Counted from the first letter of the stretch, positions 9,185-17,735 are shown. The stretch is DNA of 64,000 nucleotides from Nocardioides sp. Root1257 (GCF_001425175.1 NZ_LMDV01000009.1:399614-463613); one strand, 5' to 3'. Made by a program: numbers and translations. The notes: generated by a model not told the origin, from the sequence alone.

Positions 9185-11407
9185 TCAGACGAGCCGGAGG
9201 GCGAGCACCGTGGTGTCGTCACCGCCACCGTCGTCGTGCAGGTCGACGAGCCCGTCGAGCCAGGTCTGCAGGCCGGTGTCGGCGTACGACGCCGCGGCCA
9301 GGGAACGCAGCCGCTCGGTCCGCTCCTGGAGGTCCTCACCCCTGCGTTCGACGAGCCCGTCGGTGTAGAGCAGGAGCGCGTCGCCCGGCTCGAGGTCGAT
9401 CCGCATCGTCTCGGCGGTGCCCGTGCCGACGCCGAGCAGCGGCCGGATCGGGATGTCGAGCTCGACGGCGCCCTGCGGATTCACCAGCAGCGGGCGAGGG
9501 TGGCCGGCGCTGGTGAGCTCGACCCGACCGGTGCGCGGATCGAGCACCGCGAGGACCGCCGTCGCGACGCGCTGGTCGAGCAGGCCGGCCATCAGCAGGT
9601 CGAGCCGGTCCAGGCAGGTGGCCGGAGCGTGCCCCTCGAAGAGGTAGGCGCGCAGCGCGGTGCGTACCTGGGTCATCGCGGACGCCGCCGAGACCCCGTG
9701 CCCGGCGACGTCGCCCACCACGACGGCGATCCGCCCGTCGGAGAGCTCGAAGGCGTCCCACCAGTCACCGCCCAGCTGGAAGGTCGAGGCCGGCTGGTAG
9801 CGGGCTGCGAGCTCGACCCCGTCGAAGTGCGGGGGGACGTCGGACACCACGCTGCGCTGGATCGACTCGGCCATCGCGATCTGGTCGCGGGAGCGGCTGA
9901 GCAGCAGGCCGATCAGGTGCTTGCCGAGGGCGTCGGCCACCTCGAGCTTCCACGACGCCCAGGTCGTGCTGCGTCCGCGGACGACCTGGCGCCACTTCTC
10001 GAACGACCTGCGCGGGCTCAGGCGCACGTGGCCACCCTCCGCGGCCGCGAGCTGCTTGTTGGTCGGGTCACCGCCCCAGTCGACGACCCGCTGCTGCTCG
10101 GGTCGCAGCCACAGCAGCCACCGGTCCGGGGCCGATCCCACCCGCAGGACGCCGGCCGCGGTCGAGATCCCGGCCAGCGAGGGCACCAGCTCGCCGAGGC
10201 GGTCGGTCGCGGTGGCGTAGCTGGTCGGGTCCTCGAGCGCCGACGCGACCGCCTGGAGCTGGTCCCGGTCGAGGTCGACCTCGCCGCGCACCGTCAGGAC
10301 CCCGTCGTACGACAGCACCGCGCCGGTCGCGTCGACCAGGGACAGCAGCTCCGGGTCGTCCATCACGCTGACCAGGGGCGACTCGGGGTGGGCCGAGGTG
10401 CGGGTGATCATCCGGCCGAGCACGGTCTGGGCAGCGAGGCTGCGCTCCCGGTTGTCGGCGCGCTCGCGATCGCCCGCGAGCTGCGAGGCGACCTGTCCGA
10501 GGAACTCGGCGGCGGAGCGCGCCTCGTGGCTCGGCCGGTGCGGGCCGGAGTAGTGGTGACACGCGACGAGACCCCACAGCTGGCCGTCGACGACCAGCGA
10601 GATCGACATCGAGGCGGTGACGCCCATGTGCGAGAGGTACTCGATGTGGATCGGGGAGACGCTGCGCAACGTGGAGTGCGAGAGGTCGAGCGGGGCGTCG
10701 GTGTCCGGGTCGAAGACGGGGTGCAGCGGGACGGGCACGTAGCCGATGTCCGCGATCAGCCGCGTCCAGTTCACGGTGTAGAGGCGCCGGGCCTGGGCGG
10801 GGATGTCGGTGGCGGGGTAGTGCAGGCCGAGGAAGGAGTTCAGGTCCTGGCGGCGCTCCTCGGCGATGACCTCGCCGTTCCACTCCTCGTCGAAGTGGTA
10901 GACCATCACCCGGTCGAAGCCGAGCACCGCCCGCACCTCGACCGCGAGCTGGGCGGCGAGGTCGGCGACCGACGGCGCCTGCGCCAAGCGCCCCATCGCG
11001 GACCGGGTCGAGTGATAGGGCTGCCGGGTCTCCCCCACGGCGCTCAACGGCTCGATCTCGACGACCAGCCGGTCCCCCGAGCGGTGTCGTCGCACGTCGA
11101 CGGCGATGCCGCCCAGCACCGCGGTCTCGGCCCCTGCCTCGATGTCCGACGCGAGGTCCGGCCCGACCAGCTCCGCGAACGTGCGACCGATCGCATCCGC
11201 GGGCGCGGTCTCGATCAGGTCGTCGAGGTTGGCCGACACCATGACCGCACGCGAGTCCTGGTCGAGCGCCAGCAGCACGCCGTGCGGCTGGATCGCGCCG
11301 GGGACGTGGATCGGCTCCCGGTCGCAGGTCTCGAGGTCGACCTCGCCGTACGCCGGGGTGTGCCCGGCGGGCGGCGACGTCTCTGGCACAGGGTCAGGGT
11401 AGGTCAC
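9185..11407 (-). CDS. Bacteriophytochrome with PP2C/SpoIIE phosphatase output
   Basis: This 740-residue red/far-red photoreceptor has a serine-phosphatase output in place of a histidine kinase. In order: a PAS domain with the bilin-attachment cysteine at about Cys28 (LETCDREPIHVPGAIQPHG); a GAF domain with PATDIP (198-203) and SPIHIEYLSHMG (about 251-262); a PHY domain whose tongue carries PRRSFEKW (about 465-472); and from about 515 a SpoIIE/RsbU phosphatase (GGDWWDAFEL, VGDVAGHG, LYTDGLVERR, DDTTVLALR). Such phosphatases typically act on anti-sigma-factor antagonists, so light may tune a general stress sigma factor (inference). No bilin synthase is nearby. The GTG at 11407 overlaps the upstream alditol oxidase by 14 bases, implying coupled translation. 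Confidence 0.92.
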   Translation of the reverse strand: MTYPDPVPETSPPAGHTPAYGEVDLETCDREPIHVPGAIQPHGVLLALDQDSRAVMVSANLDDLIETAPADAIGRTFAELVGPDLASDIEAGAETAVLGGIAVDVRRHRSGDRLVVEIEPLSAVGETRQPYHSTRSAMGRLAQAPSVADLAAQLAVEVRAVLGFDRVMVYHFDEEWNGEVIAEERRQDLNSFLGLHYPATDIPAQARRLYTVNWTRLIADIGYVPVPLHPVFDPDTDAPLDLSHSTLRSVSPIHIEYLSHMGVTASMSISLVVDGQLWGLVACHHYSGPHRPSHEARSAAEFLGQVASQLAGDRERADNRERSLAAQTVLGRMITRTSAHPESPLVSVMDDPELLSLVDATGAVLSYDGVLTVRGEVDLDRDQLQAVASALEDPTSYATATDRLGELVPSLAGISTAAGVLRVGSAPDRWLLWLRPEQQRVVDWGGDPTNKQLAAAEGGHVRLSPRRSFEKWRQVVRGRSTTWASWKLEVADALGKHLIGLLLSRSRDQIAMAESIQRSVVSDVPPHFDGVELAARYQPASTFQLGGDWWDAFELSDGRIAVVVGDVAGHGVSAASAMTQVRTALRAYLFEGHAPATCLDRLDLLMAGLLDQRVATAVLAVLDPRTGRVELTSAGHPRPLLVNPQGAVELDIPIRPLLGVGTGTAETMRIDLEPGDALLLYTDGLVERRGEDLQERTERLRSLAAASYADTGLQTWLDGLVDLHDDGGGDDTTVLALRLV

Positions 11408-12644
11408 ATCGCAGATCAACCGTTCGGGTGAGGAAGGCGTTACGGAACTTCCCCGTCGGGTCCCGCCGAGCGGCGAGCTCGCGGAAGTCGTCGAAGCGTG
11501 GGTAGAGCGGTCGCAGCGCGTCCGCCCCCGCCGCGAAGCACTTGCCCCAGTGCGGCCGGCCGCCGAGCGGCAGCAGGGCCTCCTCGATGGCGGGCAGCAC
11601 GCCGTACACGCCCGGCACGTCACGCAGCCAGGTGAAGTGGAAGCCGACCGCGTCGGCGTCGTACGCACCGCTGAGCCAGAGCCGGTCGGCGGCGATCGTG
11701 CGCACCTCGGAGACCTGCAGGAGCGCGGCGTACGCCGGCGCGAGCGCGCGGAGCCGCTCGATCGCCACAGGTGCCGCGCTGCGCGGGACGAGGTACTCGC
11801 TCTGGAGCTCCTCGCCGCGGCTGGGCGTGAACTCCATGCGGAAGTGCGGCAGCCGCTGGTGCCACGGACCCGGCGCACCGCCCTGCTCGGTGACCGCCGC
11901 GATGTCGGCCCCGGCCAGCATGTGCAGCGTCCCGGTCGCCGGCACCGCTCCGGCGAGCGCGGCGGGCGGCTCGGCGCCCCGGCTCTTCAGCCACACCTGC
12001 TGGACGGTGCCGCTGACCCAGTCGGTGAAGAGGCTGACGCTGTACGCGCTCGCGGTGAGGTCGTCGAGGTGCTCGACGGCGAGGTCCCAGGGCAGGTCGG
12101 TGAAGAGGTCCTGGCGCACGTCGTACGCCAATTCGACGTCGAGCGTCACGTGCGTGACGACCCCGAGCGCACCGAGCGAGACGACGTGGCCGTCGAAGTC
12201 CTCGTCGCCGCGGCTGATGGTCCGCAGCTCGCCGTCGGCGCCGACGATCTCGAGGCCCGCGACGGCCGCCGCGAGGGATCCGGTGCGGTCGCCCGAGCCG
12301 TGCGTGCCGGTCGCGACCGCTCCGGCGACGGAGATGTGCGGCAGGGAGGCCATCGTCGCGAGCGCCCAGTCCTGGTGGGCCAGCTGCTCGGCCAGGTCGC
12401 CGTACCGGACCCCGCCCGACACCCGCACCACGCGGCGGTCCTCGTCGATCTCGACGTCGCGGCCGAGGCCTGCTGTCCCGACCAGCACCCCGGTCGTGTC
12501 GGCCAGGTCGGTGAAGGCGTGCCGGGTGCCGAGCGCTCGCACGCGGTCGTGACGGGCGACGACCTCGCGGAGCTCGTCGACGCTGGCCGGGTGCTGCACC
12601 TGCTCCGCCACGTAGGTGTGGTTGCCCGCCCAGTTCTTCTCCAC
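11394..12644 (-). CDS. FAD-linked alditol (xylitol/sorbitol) oxidase
   Basis: The 416-residue protein resembles Streptomyces AldO: NWAGN at the N-terminus, RALGTRHAF in the PP-loop, MASLPHISVAGAVATGTHGSG with the histidine expected to hold FAD covalently, FTDW, LPHFRMEFTPSRGEELQSEY, and a C-terminal HWGK (PHWGKCF). AldO enzymes oxidise alditols at C1 with oxygen, making aldose and hydrogen peroxide; L-gulono- or D-arabinono-lactone oxidases are the alternative. An upstream ATG at 12668 is possible, but GTG at 12644 has a GAGGA site at good distance and gives the family's normal length. It is divergent from the small membrane protein at 12678 and overlaps the phytochrome-phosphatase gene. Confidence 0.88.
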   Translation of the reverse strand: MEKNWAGNHTYVAEQVQHPASVDELREVVARHDRVRALGTRHAFTDLADTTGVLVGTAGLGRDVEIDEDRRVVRVSGGVRYGDLAEQLAHQDWALATMASLPHISVAGAVATGTHGSGDRTGSLAAAVAGLEIVGADGELRTISRGDEDFDGHVVSLGALGVVTHVTLDVELAYDVRQDLFTDLPWDLAVEHLDDLTASAYSVSLFTDWVSGTVQQVWLKSRGAEPPAALAGAVPATGTLHMLAGADIAAVTEQGGAPGPWHQRLPHFRMEFTPSRGEELQSEYLVPRSAAPVAIERLRALAPAYAALLQVSEVRTIAADRLWLSGAYDADAVGFHFTWLRDVPGVYGVLPAIEEALLPLGGRPHWGKCFAAGADALRPLYPRFDDFRELAARRDPTGKFRNAFLTRTVDLRCDLP

Positions 12645-12677
12645 GCCGTCATCCTCGCACTGCGCCATACTCGTCCC

Positions 12678-13076
12678 ATGGCTCCGTCACACACCGAGAA
12701 CGCATGGGCCGACGGCCTCGGCATCTTCGCCGGTGCGGCCCTCCTGACTGTCGGCATCTTCCAGTTCCTGGAGGGTGTCGCCGCTGCGGCGAAGGACGAC
12801 GTGTTCGTCACCACCCCCAACTACGTCTTCGAGCTCGACCTCACGACGTGGGGCTGGATCCACATCGTCGCCGGCATCCTGGTCGCCGTCATCGGTGGCT
12901 CGATCCTGATGGGCAAGCGCTGGGCCCTGGTCGCCGGCATCGTGCTCGCGGTCCTGTCGGCGCTGCTCAACTTCGTGTGGCTGCCGTTCTACCCCGCGTG
13001 GGCCGTCATCATCATCGCCTTCGACGTCGCCGTCGTGTGGGCGCTGAGCACGATGCTCGGCCGCACCAGGGCCTGA
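12678..13076 (+). CDS. DUF7144-type four-helix membrane protein
   Basis: This 132-residue protein has four hydrophobic helices: about 14-34 (GLGIFAGAALLTVGIFQFLEG), 58-78 (WGWIHIVAGILVAVIGGSIL), 85-103 and 106-124. The layout and the FQFLEG and WIHIVAGI motifs match a common actinobacterial family of unknown function annotated as DUF7144. The start is the ATG just after a 9-base gap from the farthest possible start of the divergent oxidase. Nothing in the neighbourhood explains its role. Confidence 0.72.
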   Translation: MAPSHTENAWADGLGIFAGAALLTVGIFQFLEGVAAAAKDDVFVTTPNYVFELDLTTWGWIHIVAGILVAVIGGSILMGKRWALVAGIVLAVLSALLNFVWLPFYPAWAVIIIAFDVAVVWALSTMLGRTRA

Positions 13077-13082
13077 CCTGCC

Positions 13083-14225
13083 TCACGCGCGCAGCCGCGC
13101 CGCCTGACGGGTGAGGTGGTCGCGCTCCGCGGTCGAGGTCGCCTGACCCGCGGCCACGACGTACAGGTCGTGGGCGATCGACCGGTCGCCGGCGCGCTCG
13201 TGGAGGTAGGCGCGCACGGCGGTGTGCCGGGGTACGTCGGCGGGCACCCGCTCGACGGCGCGCAGCCCCGCCATCGGGCCATCGACCTCGCCGACCGCGA
13301 CGGCCCGGTTGAGGGCGACGACCGGGCTGTCGACGATCCGGGTCAGCTCGTCGTACCACTCGAGCACCTGCGGCCAGTCGGTCTCCTGCGCCGTCCGGGC
13401 GTCGGCGTGCAGGGCAGCGATCGCCGCCTGGGCCTGGTACTCACCGAGCCGGTCGCGGGCCAGCGCGGCCTGCAGCACGACCACGCCCTCGGCGATCGCG
13501 TGCCCGTCCCAGCGGGTGCGGTCCTGCTCGGCCAGCGGCACCAGTGAACCGTCGCTCGAGAAGCGCGCCGCCCGCCGGGCGTGGTGCAGCAGCATCAGGG
13601 CCAGCAGGCCGGCGACCTCCGGGTCCTCGGTGCCGCCGGCCAGCTGCCGCGTCAGCCGGATCGCCTCGGCGGCCAGGTCCACCTCGCCGCTGTAGCCCTC
13701 GTTGAAGATCAGGTAGAGGACCTTGAGCACGGTGGAGAGGTCACCCCGCGCGCCGAGGCGCACGTCCGAGATGGTGCGCTTGGCGCGGCTGATCCGCTGC
13801 GCCATCGTCGCCTCGGGCACCAGGTAGGCCTCGGCGACCTGCCGGGTGGTCAGGCCGCCCACGGCACGCAGGGTGAGCGCCACCGCGGACGCCGGGGTGA
13901 GCGCGGGGTGGCAGCAGAGGACCAGCAGCATCAGGGTGTCGTCGCGCTGCTCGGTCGGCCCTGGCGGAGGATCCTCCACCTCGGCGAGCTCCCGGCGCTG
14001 CCGGGCCGTGTCCGAGCGCTGCGCGTCGAGGAAGCGCCGCCAGGCCACCGTGACCAGCCAGCCCTTCGGCTCCGCCGGCATCTCGTCGGGCCACCGGCGG
14101 ACCGCCTCGATCAACGCCTCCTGGACGGCGTCCTCGGCCGCCGCGAAGTCTGCCCCGCGACGGACGAGGACGCCCAGGACCTGGGGGCCCAGCTCCCTGA
14201 TCAGCTCCCCGGGCAGCTCCTCCAC
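13083..14225 (-). CDS. RNA polymerase ECF sigma factor, ECF42-like (DUF6596 C-terminal domain)
   Basis: The 380-residue protein begins with a sigma region 2 segment (RGADFAAAEDAVQEALIEAVRRWPDE, about 20-45), then region 4 (GLTTRQVAEAYLVPEATMAQRISRAK). A long C-terminal extension follows with LYLIFNEGYSGEVDLAAEAIRLTRQL and PVVALNRAVAVGEVDGP, diagnostic of the ECF42 group (DUF6596/TPR-like). ECF42 factors typically lack an anti-sigma factor and are encoded with DGPF/YCII proteins, exactly as here: its GTG start lies one base after the stop of the DGPF gene. The frame stays open upstream, but GTG 14225 gives the expected N-terminus. Target promoters are not identifiable. Confidence 0.88.
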   Translation of the reverse strand: MEELPGELIRELGPQVLGVLVRRGADFAAAEDAVQEALIEAVRRWPDEMPAEPKGWLVTVAWRRFLDAQRSDTARQRRELAEVEDPPPGPTEQRDDTLMLLVLCCHPALTPASAVALTLRAVGGLTTRQVAEAYLVPEATMAQRISRAKRTISDVRLGARGDLSTVLKVLYLIFNEGYSGEVDLAAEAIRLTRQLAGGTEDPEVAGLLALMLLHHARRAARFSSDGSLVPLAEQDRTRWDGHAIAEGVVVLQAALARDRLGEYQAQAAIAALHADARTAQETDWPQVLEWYDELTRIVDSPVVALNRAVAVGEVDGPMAGLRAVERVPADVPRHTAVRAYLHERAGDRSIAHDLYVVAAGQATSTAERDHLTRQAARLRA

Positions 14226-14226
14226 G

Positions 14227-14646
14227 TCAGTCCGTGACGGTCGGCGGGTGCTCGAGGAAGGGCCGCACCTCGAGCCACTCGTTGATCGGCTCACCGCCCT
14301 TGCCCGGCGCCGACGAGAGGTACGCCGCTGCCTCGTACGCACGCTCCTGGGAGTCGACGTCGATGATCATCCAGCCGGCGATCAGGTCCTTGGTCTCCGC
14401 GAACGGCCCGTCGGTGACCGGCGGTCGGCCGGGGCCGTCGGACCGCACGAACGAGCCGTCGGGCGACAGCGCCTGCCCGTCGACGAACTCCCCGCGCTCA
14501 CGCAGGTCGTCGGCGACCTGGTTCATGAACGCGATGTGGGCCGTCACCTCCTCCGGCGTCCACTGGTCCATCGGGATCCTGCCGACCTCGGTCGGCTCGG
14601 GACCGGTCGCGCGGCGGTAGTGCTTCAGCAACAGGTACTTCGCCAT
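14227..14646 (-). CDS. YCII/DGPF-domain protein, partner of ECF42 sigma factor
   Basis: The 139-residue protein starts MAKYLLLKHYR, contains the YCII-related ferredoxin-like core and carries the DGPF motif (VTDGPFAETKDLIAGWMIIDVDS, visible as DGPFAETKD at about residues 79-87). Proteins of this type are almost always paired with ECF42 sigma factors and are thought to sense or signal to them, though their chemistry is not established. The ATG at 14646 is preceded by AAGGAG about ten bases upstream. An in-frame upstream start at 14682 is less likely. The sigma gene follows after one base, so the two form an operon. Confidence 0.88.
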   Translation of the reverse strand: MAKYLLLKHYRRATGPEPTEVGRIPMDQWTPEEVTAHIAFMNQVADDLRERGEFVDGQALSPDGSFVRSDGPGRPPVTDGPFAETKDLIAGWMIIDVDSQERAYEAAAYLSSAPGKGGEPINEWLEVRPFLEHPPTVTD

Positions 14647-14748
14647 GGTGGTGGTGCTCCTTCGGTGTCCGAGGCGAACCATTCTGGCCGCCTTCGACCC
14701 TGGGACGGAGCGGTCAGGAGGTTCTCGACATCCCCACGGAGATTTCTT

Positions 14749-15501
14749 TCAGATGTTCGTGGGGATGTGCATGACGGTGCCGCCGTCGACCACGAACTCC
14801 GACCCGGTCGAGAACGACGACTCGTCGCTCGCCAGGAACACCACGAACGCCGCGACCTCGTCCGGCTGGCCCGCGCGGCCCAGCGGGATCGGGATCAGGC
14901 CCTCCGGCATCTGGTCGGTGGCCGGGGTGCTGATCCGTCCGGGGTGCAGGGAGTTGACCCGGATCCCGTGCGGGGCCAGCTCCATCGCCAGCGACTTGGT
15001 CAGGCCGGTCAGGCCCCACTTGGAGGCGACGTACCCGTGCGCCCACGGCGTGCCCCGCAGGCCCTCGATCGAGGAGGTGTTGATGATCGAGCCGCCGCCG
15101 GCGGCGATCAGCGCGTCGGCGGCGGCCTTGGCCCCGAAGAACGCACCGGTCAGGTTGACGTCGAGCATCTGCTGCCACTGGGCAGCCTTGTAGCGCTGCA
15201 GCTGGCCGCCGTTGAAGATGCCCGCGTTGTTGAAGAGGACGTCCAGGCGGCCGAACTCGGCGAGGGTGAACGCCACCGCGGCCGCCCACTCGTCCTCGCT
15301 GGTGACGTCGAGGTGCACGTAGCGAGCCGCGCTCTGCCCGAACTCCTGGCACAGCTGCTCGGCGAGCGCTGCCCCTTCCTCGTCGAGGAGGTCGCCGATG
15401 ACGACCTGGGCGCCCTCGGCGACGAGCATCCGTGCGCTGGCGCCGCCGATGTTGCGCGCACCGCCACTGATCAGGGCGACCTTGCCCTCGACACGACCCA
15501 T
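14749..15501 (-). CDS. SDR family NAD(P)-dependent oxidoreductase
   Basis: This is a classical short-chain dehydrogenase of 250 residues. It has the nucleotide-binding loop GGARNIGG (about 14-21), DVTSEDEW after strand 3, NNAG (about 89-92), the catalytic Ser in NTSSIEG, and YVASK with catalytic Tyr and Lys (about 157-161). It resembles 3-alpha/20-beta-hydroxysteroid and 3-oxoacyl dehydrogenases; substrate is uncertain. It is divergently transcribed from the dehydrogenase at 15541. The 39-base gap between the two start codons holds a perfect palindrome resembling the KstR operator of sterol catabolism, a weak hint at steroid or fatty-acyl substrates. Confidence 0.88.
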   Translation of the reverse strand: MGRVEGKVALISGGARNIGGASARMLVAEGAQVVIGDLLDEEGAALAEQLCQEFGQSAARYVHLDVTSEDEWAAAVAFTLAEFGRLDVLFNNAGIFNGGQLQRYKAAQWQQMLDVNLTGAFFGAKAAADALIAAGGGSIINTSSIEGLRGTPWAHGYVASKWGLTGLTKSLAMELAPHGIRVNSLHPGRISTPATDQMPEGLIPIPLGRAGQPDEVAAFVVFLASDESSFSTGSEFVVDGGTVMHIPTNI

Positions 15502-15522
15502 GCAGCGCAGGCTAGCATCGCG

Positions 15523-15538
15523 CTAGAACATGTTCTAG
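15523..15538. promoter_or_regulatory. 16-bp palindromic operator, KstR-like
   Basis: CTAGAACATGTTCTAG is a perfect palindrome lying 2 bases upstream of the ATG at 15541 and 21 bases from the divergent SDR start. Its core fits the pattern TnnAACnnGTTnnA described for the TetR-family sterol regulator KstR in actinobacteria. Its position would block both promoters. No tetR gene lies next to it, so a trans-acting regulator is expected. The assignment to KstR is by motif resemblance only. Confidence 0.55.
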
Positions 15539-15540
15539 AA

Positions 15541-16632
15541 ATGGGGATCGAGATGACCATCCGCGTCGCCCAGGTCAGCACCGGCAACGCCGGCAGGCTC
15601 ACGCTGCGCCAGCTCATCGCCGACGACCGGTTCGAGCTCGTGGCGGTGTCCACCTCGACGCCCGAGAAGGTCGGCCGGGACGCGGGCGAGCTCGCCGGCG
15701 TCGACACGGTCACCGGCATCACCGCCGTCGGCGACCTCGACGCCCTGATCGCCGCGGGGCCCGAGTGCGTCGTCTACTGCGCGATGGGCGACACCCGACC
15801 CCGCGAGGCGACCAACGACGTACGCCGTCTCCTCGAGGCCGGCATCGACGTCGTCGGCTCGGCCCCCGGCACCCTGCAGTTCCCGTGGGGCACGATGCCG
15901 CAGCAGGTCATCGACAAGGTCGAGGCATCGGCGCAGGCCGGCGGCGCCACGGTCTACATCACCGGCGTCGACCCCGGCTTCGCCAGCGACCTGGTCCCGC
16001 TCGCGCTCGCCAGCACCTGCCAGCGCATCGAGCAGATCCGGTGCTACGAGCTCGCCGACTACGCGACGTACGACGGCGCCGAGGTGATGTTCGACCTGAT
16101 GGGCTTCGGGCAGCCGGTCGACTCGACGCCGCTGCTCTTCCTGCCCGGCGTCCTCGGTCTCGCCTGGGGCACCGCGATCCGGATGATGGCGAGCGGCCTG
16201 GGCATCGAGGTCGACGAGATCGTCGAGTTCTGGGAGGCCGAGCCGGCGCCCGAGACCTACGAGATCGCGGCCGGCACGATCCAGGAGGGCACCATCGCGG
16301 CCCTGCACTTCTCGATCAGCGGCCTGGTCGCCGGCCACCCCGCGATCGTCGTCGAGCACGTCACCCGCACCCGCGACGACCTGCGCCCCGACTGGGCCCG
16401 GCCCTCCTCGGGCGGGGGCGCCTACCGGATCGAGATCACCGGCGAGCCGTCGTACGTCGTCGACGTCGTTCCGAGCAGCGAGCACGGCGACCACAACCAC
16501 GCCGCCATCGTCGCGGCGTGCGGCCGGATCGTGAACGCCATCCCCGACGTCCGCGCCGCCGGTCCCGGCATCGCGACGACTCTCGACCTGCCGCTCCCGA
16601 CGGGTCGGGGCACGTACGTCGGGACCCGGTGA
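15541..16632 (+). CDS. Dihydrodipicolinate-reductase-like NAD(P)-dependent amine dehydrogenase
   Basis: The 363-residue protein has an N-terminal Rossmann fold (IRVAQVSTGNAGRLTLRQL, about 6-24) like the DapB N-domain family. The middle part (DVVGSAPGTLQFPWG, ITGVDPGFASDLVPLAL) recalls 2,4-diaminopentanoate and related amine dehydrogenases. It is larger than DapB (about 270 residues) and is unlikely to make lysine. Two ATG codons, at 15541 and 15553, could start it. I give the upstream one, although it sits only 2 bases from the palindromic operator, so the mRNA may be nearly leaderless. The role is undetermined. The shared operator suggests co-regulation with the divergent SDR. Confidence 0.78.
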   Translation: MGIEMTIRVAQVSTGNAGRLTLRQLIADDRFELVAVSTSTPEKVGRDAGELAGVDTVTGITAVGDLDALIAAGPECVVYCAMGDTRPREATNDVRRLLEAGIDVVGSAPGTLQFPWGTMPQQVIDKVEASAQAGGATVYITGVDPGFASDLVPLALASTCQRIEQIRCYELADYATYDGAEVMFDLMGFGQPVDSTPLLFLPGVLGLAWGTAIRMMASGLGIEVDEIVEFWEAEPAPETYEIAAGTIQEGTIAALHFSISGLVAGHPAIVVEHVTRTRDDLRPDWARPSSGGGAYRIEITGEPSYVVDVVPSSEHGDHNHAAIVAACGRIVNAIPDVRAAGPGIATTLDLPLPTGRGTYVGTR

Positions 16633-16644
16633 GCCAGGGTTCCG

Positions 16645-17370
16645 CTACCACAGGGGCCTGATCTCGCTCAGGAGTGCGTTCTGCTTCGCGACGGCGCGCC
16701 GAGCCGCGACGCGCCAGTCGAAGATGCTGAGGTCGAGCTCGAAGGCCTTGATGGCGACCATCCCCCAGAAGCAGCTGAGCGCACCTTTGCCCACGCCGGC
16801 TGCGCCCCCTCCCGCGAGGCCGCCGATCGCTGCTGCGCCACCGCAGACGATCGTGACCTTGGTGATGCCCTGGGCGAACTCCTGCTGGTGGTGGCCCGCG
16901 GCGTCGCAGTTCGCCTGATAGCCGGCGCCGGCCATGGGCGTGCACATCATGGCTTCCAGCGGGTACTTCCACCAGTCGCCACCTCGCTTCTGCGCGAGCC
17001 GTTGCCGGGCTGTCCGATGACTCGCGAAGTAGGCGTTGAACGCCTTGCGCCACACCGGCGGCAATGTGTAGCCCCTGGCGTTGTCCAGCTTGCCGTCCTT
17101 GAAGGCCTCCACGTGGTTGCTGGCCCAGTTGTGCGCCCACTGGTCGCAGGTGAGGTCGGGGTTGCCCGGCGGGATGCAGCGCTTGCGCCCGACGGCGTCG
17201 GCCTTGCTGCCGGAGGACATCGAGGCTGGCGTCGAGGCGGCTGCCGCGGCACCGTCCGCGTGCTGGAGGTAGGTGAAGACCAGGGCGAGGACGATCCCGA
17301 TCGCGAGGGGGACGACACCCCACTCCACGATCAGTCTCCGAGTCGACTTGCGGGGAGCCTTCGAGCTCAC
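16645..17370 (-). CDS. Membrane-anchored hypothetical protein
   Basis: The 241-residue protein has a basic N-terminus, one membrane helix at about 16-36 (GVVPLAIGIVLALVFTYLQ) and an extracytoplasmic part with several cysteines (RKRCIPPGNPDLTCDQW, MMCTPM, ANCDAAGH, VCGGAA, SCFWG). A glycine/alanine-rich hydrophobic stretch lies at about 180-205. No known domain is recognised. Its start overlaps the small HTH-like gene at 17367-17612 by 4 bases, so the two are one transcript. It converges on the dehydrogenase with a 12-base gap. Confidence 0.6.
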   Translation of the reverse strand: MSSKAPRKSTRRLIVEWGVVPLAIGIVLALVFTYLQHADGAAAAASTPASMSSGSKADAVGRKRCIPPGNPDLTCDQWAHNWASNHVEAFKDGKLDNARGYTLPPVWRKAFNAYFASHRTARQRLAQKRGGDWWKYPLEAMMCTPMAGAGYQANCDAAGHHQQEFAQGITKVTIVCGGAAAIGGLAGGGAAGVGKGALSCFWGMVAIKAFELDLSIFDWRVAARRAVAKQNALLSEIRPLW

Positions 17371-17612
17371 GCGATTCTCCGTTCCATGAGGGCGAGCCGC
17401 TCGACGGGCACGTCGAGCCAGGTGGCCACCAGCAGCAGCTCGACGACGTCGAAGACCACGGCGCCGGACATCCGGCTGCGCGCGGTCGTGGTCGAGACGG
17501 CAAGCACGGCCGCCAGGTCACTGGCCCGCCTGTCCTGTCGCCCCATCTCTGCGCGCACCTCGGCAGCAACTGCCGCGCCGTACTCCGCAGGGGTCATGCT
17601 GCGACGTTGCAT
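17367..17612 (-). CDS. Small HTH-like regulator (XRE-type fold, putative)
   Basis: The 81-residue protein has a helix-turn-helix-like core: RRASDLAAVLAVSTTTARSRMSG then FDVVELLLVATWLDVPVERL. Its segment AEVRAEMGRQDRRASDLAAVL parallels SEIKAEMGRRDLSSRALGRLL of the protein at 18610-19017, so the two are likely paralogues. The ATG at 17597 (MTPAEYG) may be the real start; it would align better with the paralogue. Upstream lies an array of three TCATGC sites that recurs, with the same spacing, upstream of the paralogue, suggesting self- or cross-regulation. It is translationally coupled to the membrane protein downstream. Confidence 0.6.
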   Translation of the reverse strand: MQRRSMTPAEYGAAVAAEVRAEMGRQDRRASDLAAVLAVSTTTARSRMSGAVVFDVVELLLVATWLDVPVERLALMERRIA

Positions 17613-17618
17613 GATCTT

Positions 17619-17663
17619 TCATGCGTTGTCAACCTCATCATGCAGATTGACGTCTTTTCATGC
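17619..17663. promoter_or_regulatory. Three-site TCATGC array (copy 1)
   Basis: TCATGC occurs at 17619, 17638 and 17658, spaced 19 and 20 bases, about two helical turns each. It lies immediately upstream of the small HTH gene. The last 26 bases match the copy at 18566-18591 at 22 positions. Reading the minus strand, TTGACA also occurs here and may be a -35 element. This is best explained as a multimeric operator. Confidence 0.6.
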
Positions 17664-17735
17664 ACTCGTGATCGCGATCGGCCGACTCGAGCTCGCCCCG
17701 GTACGGGCGTACCGGTGCGACTCGAGAGACGTGCC

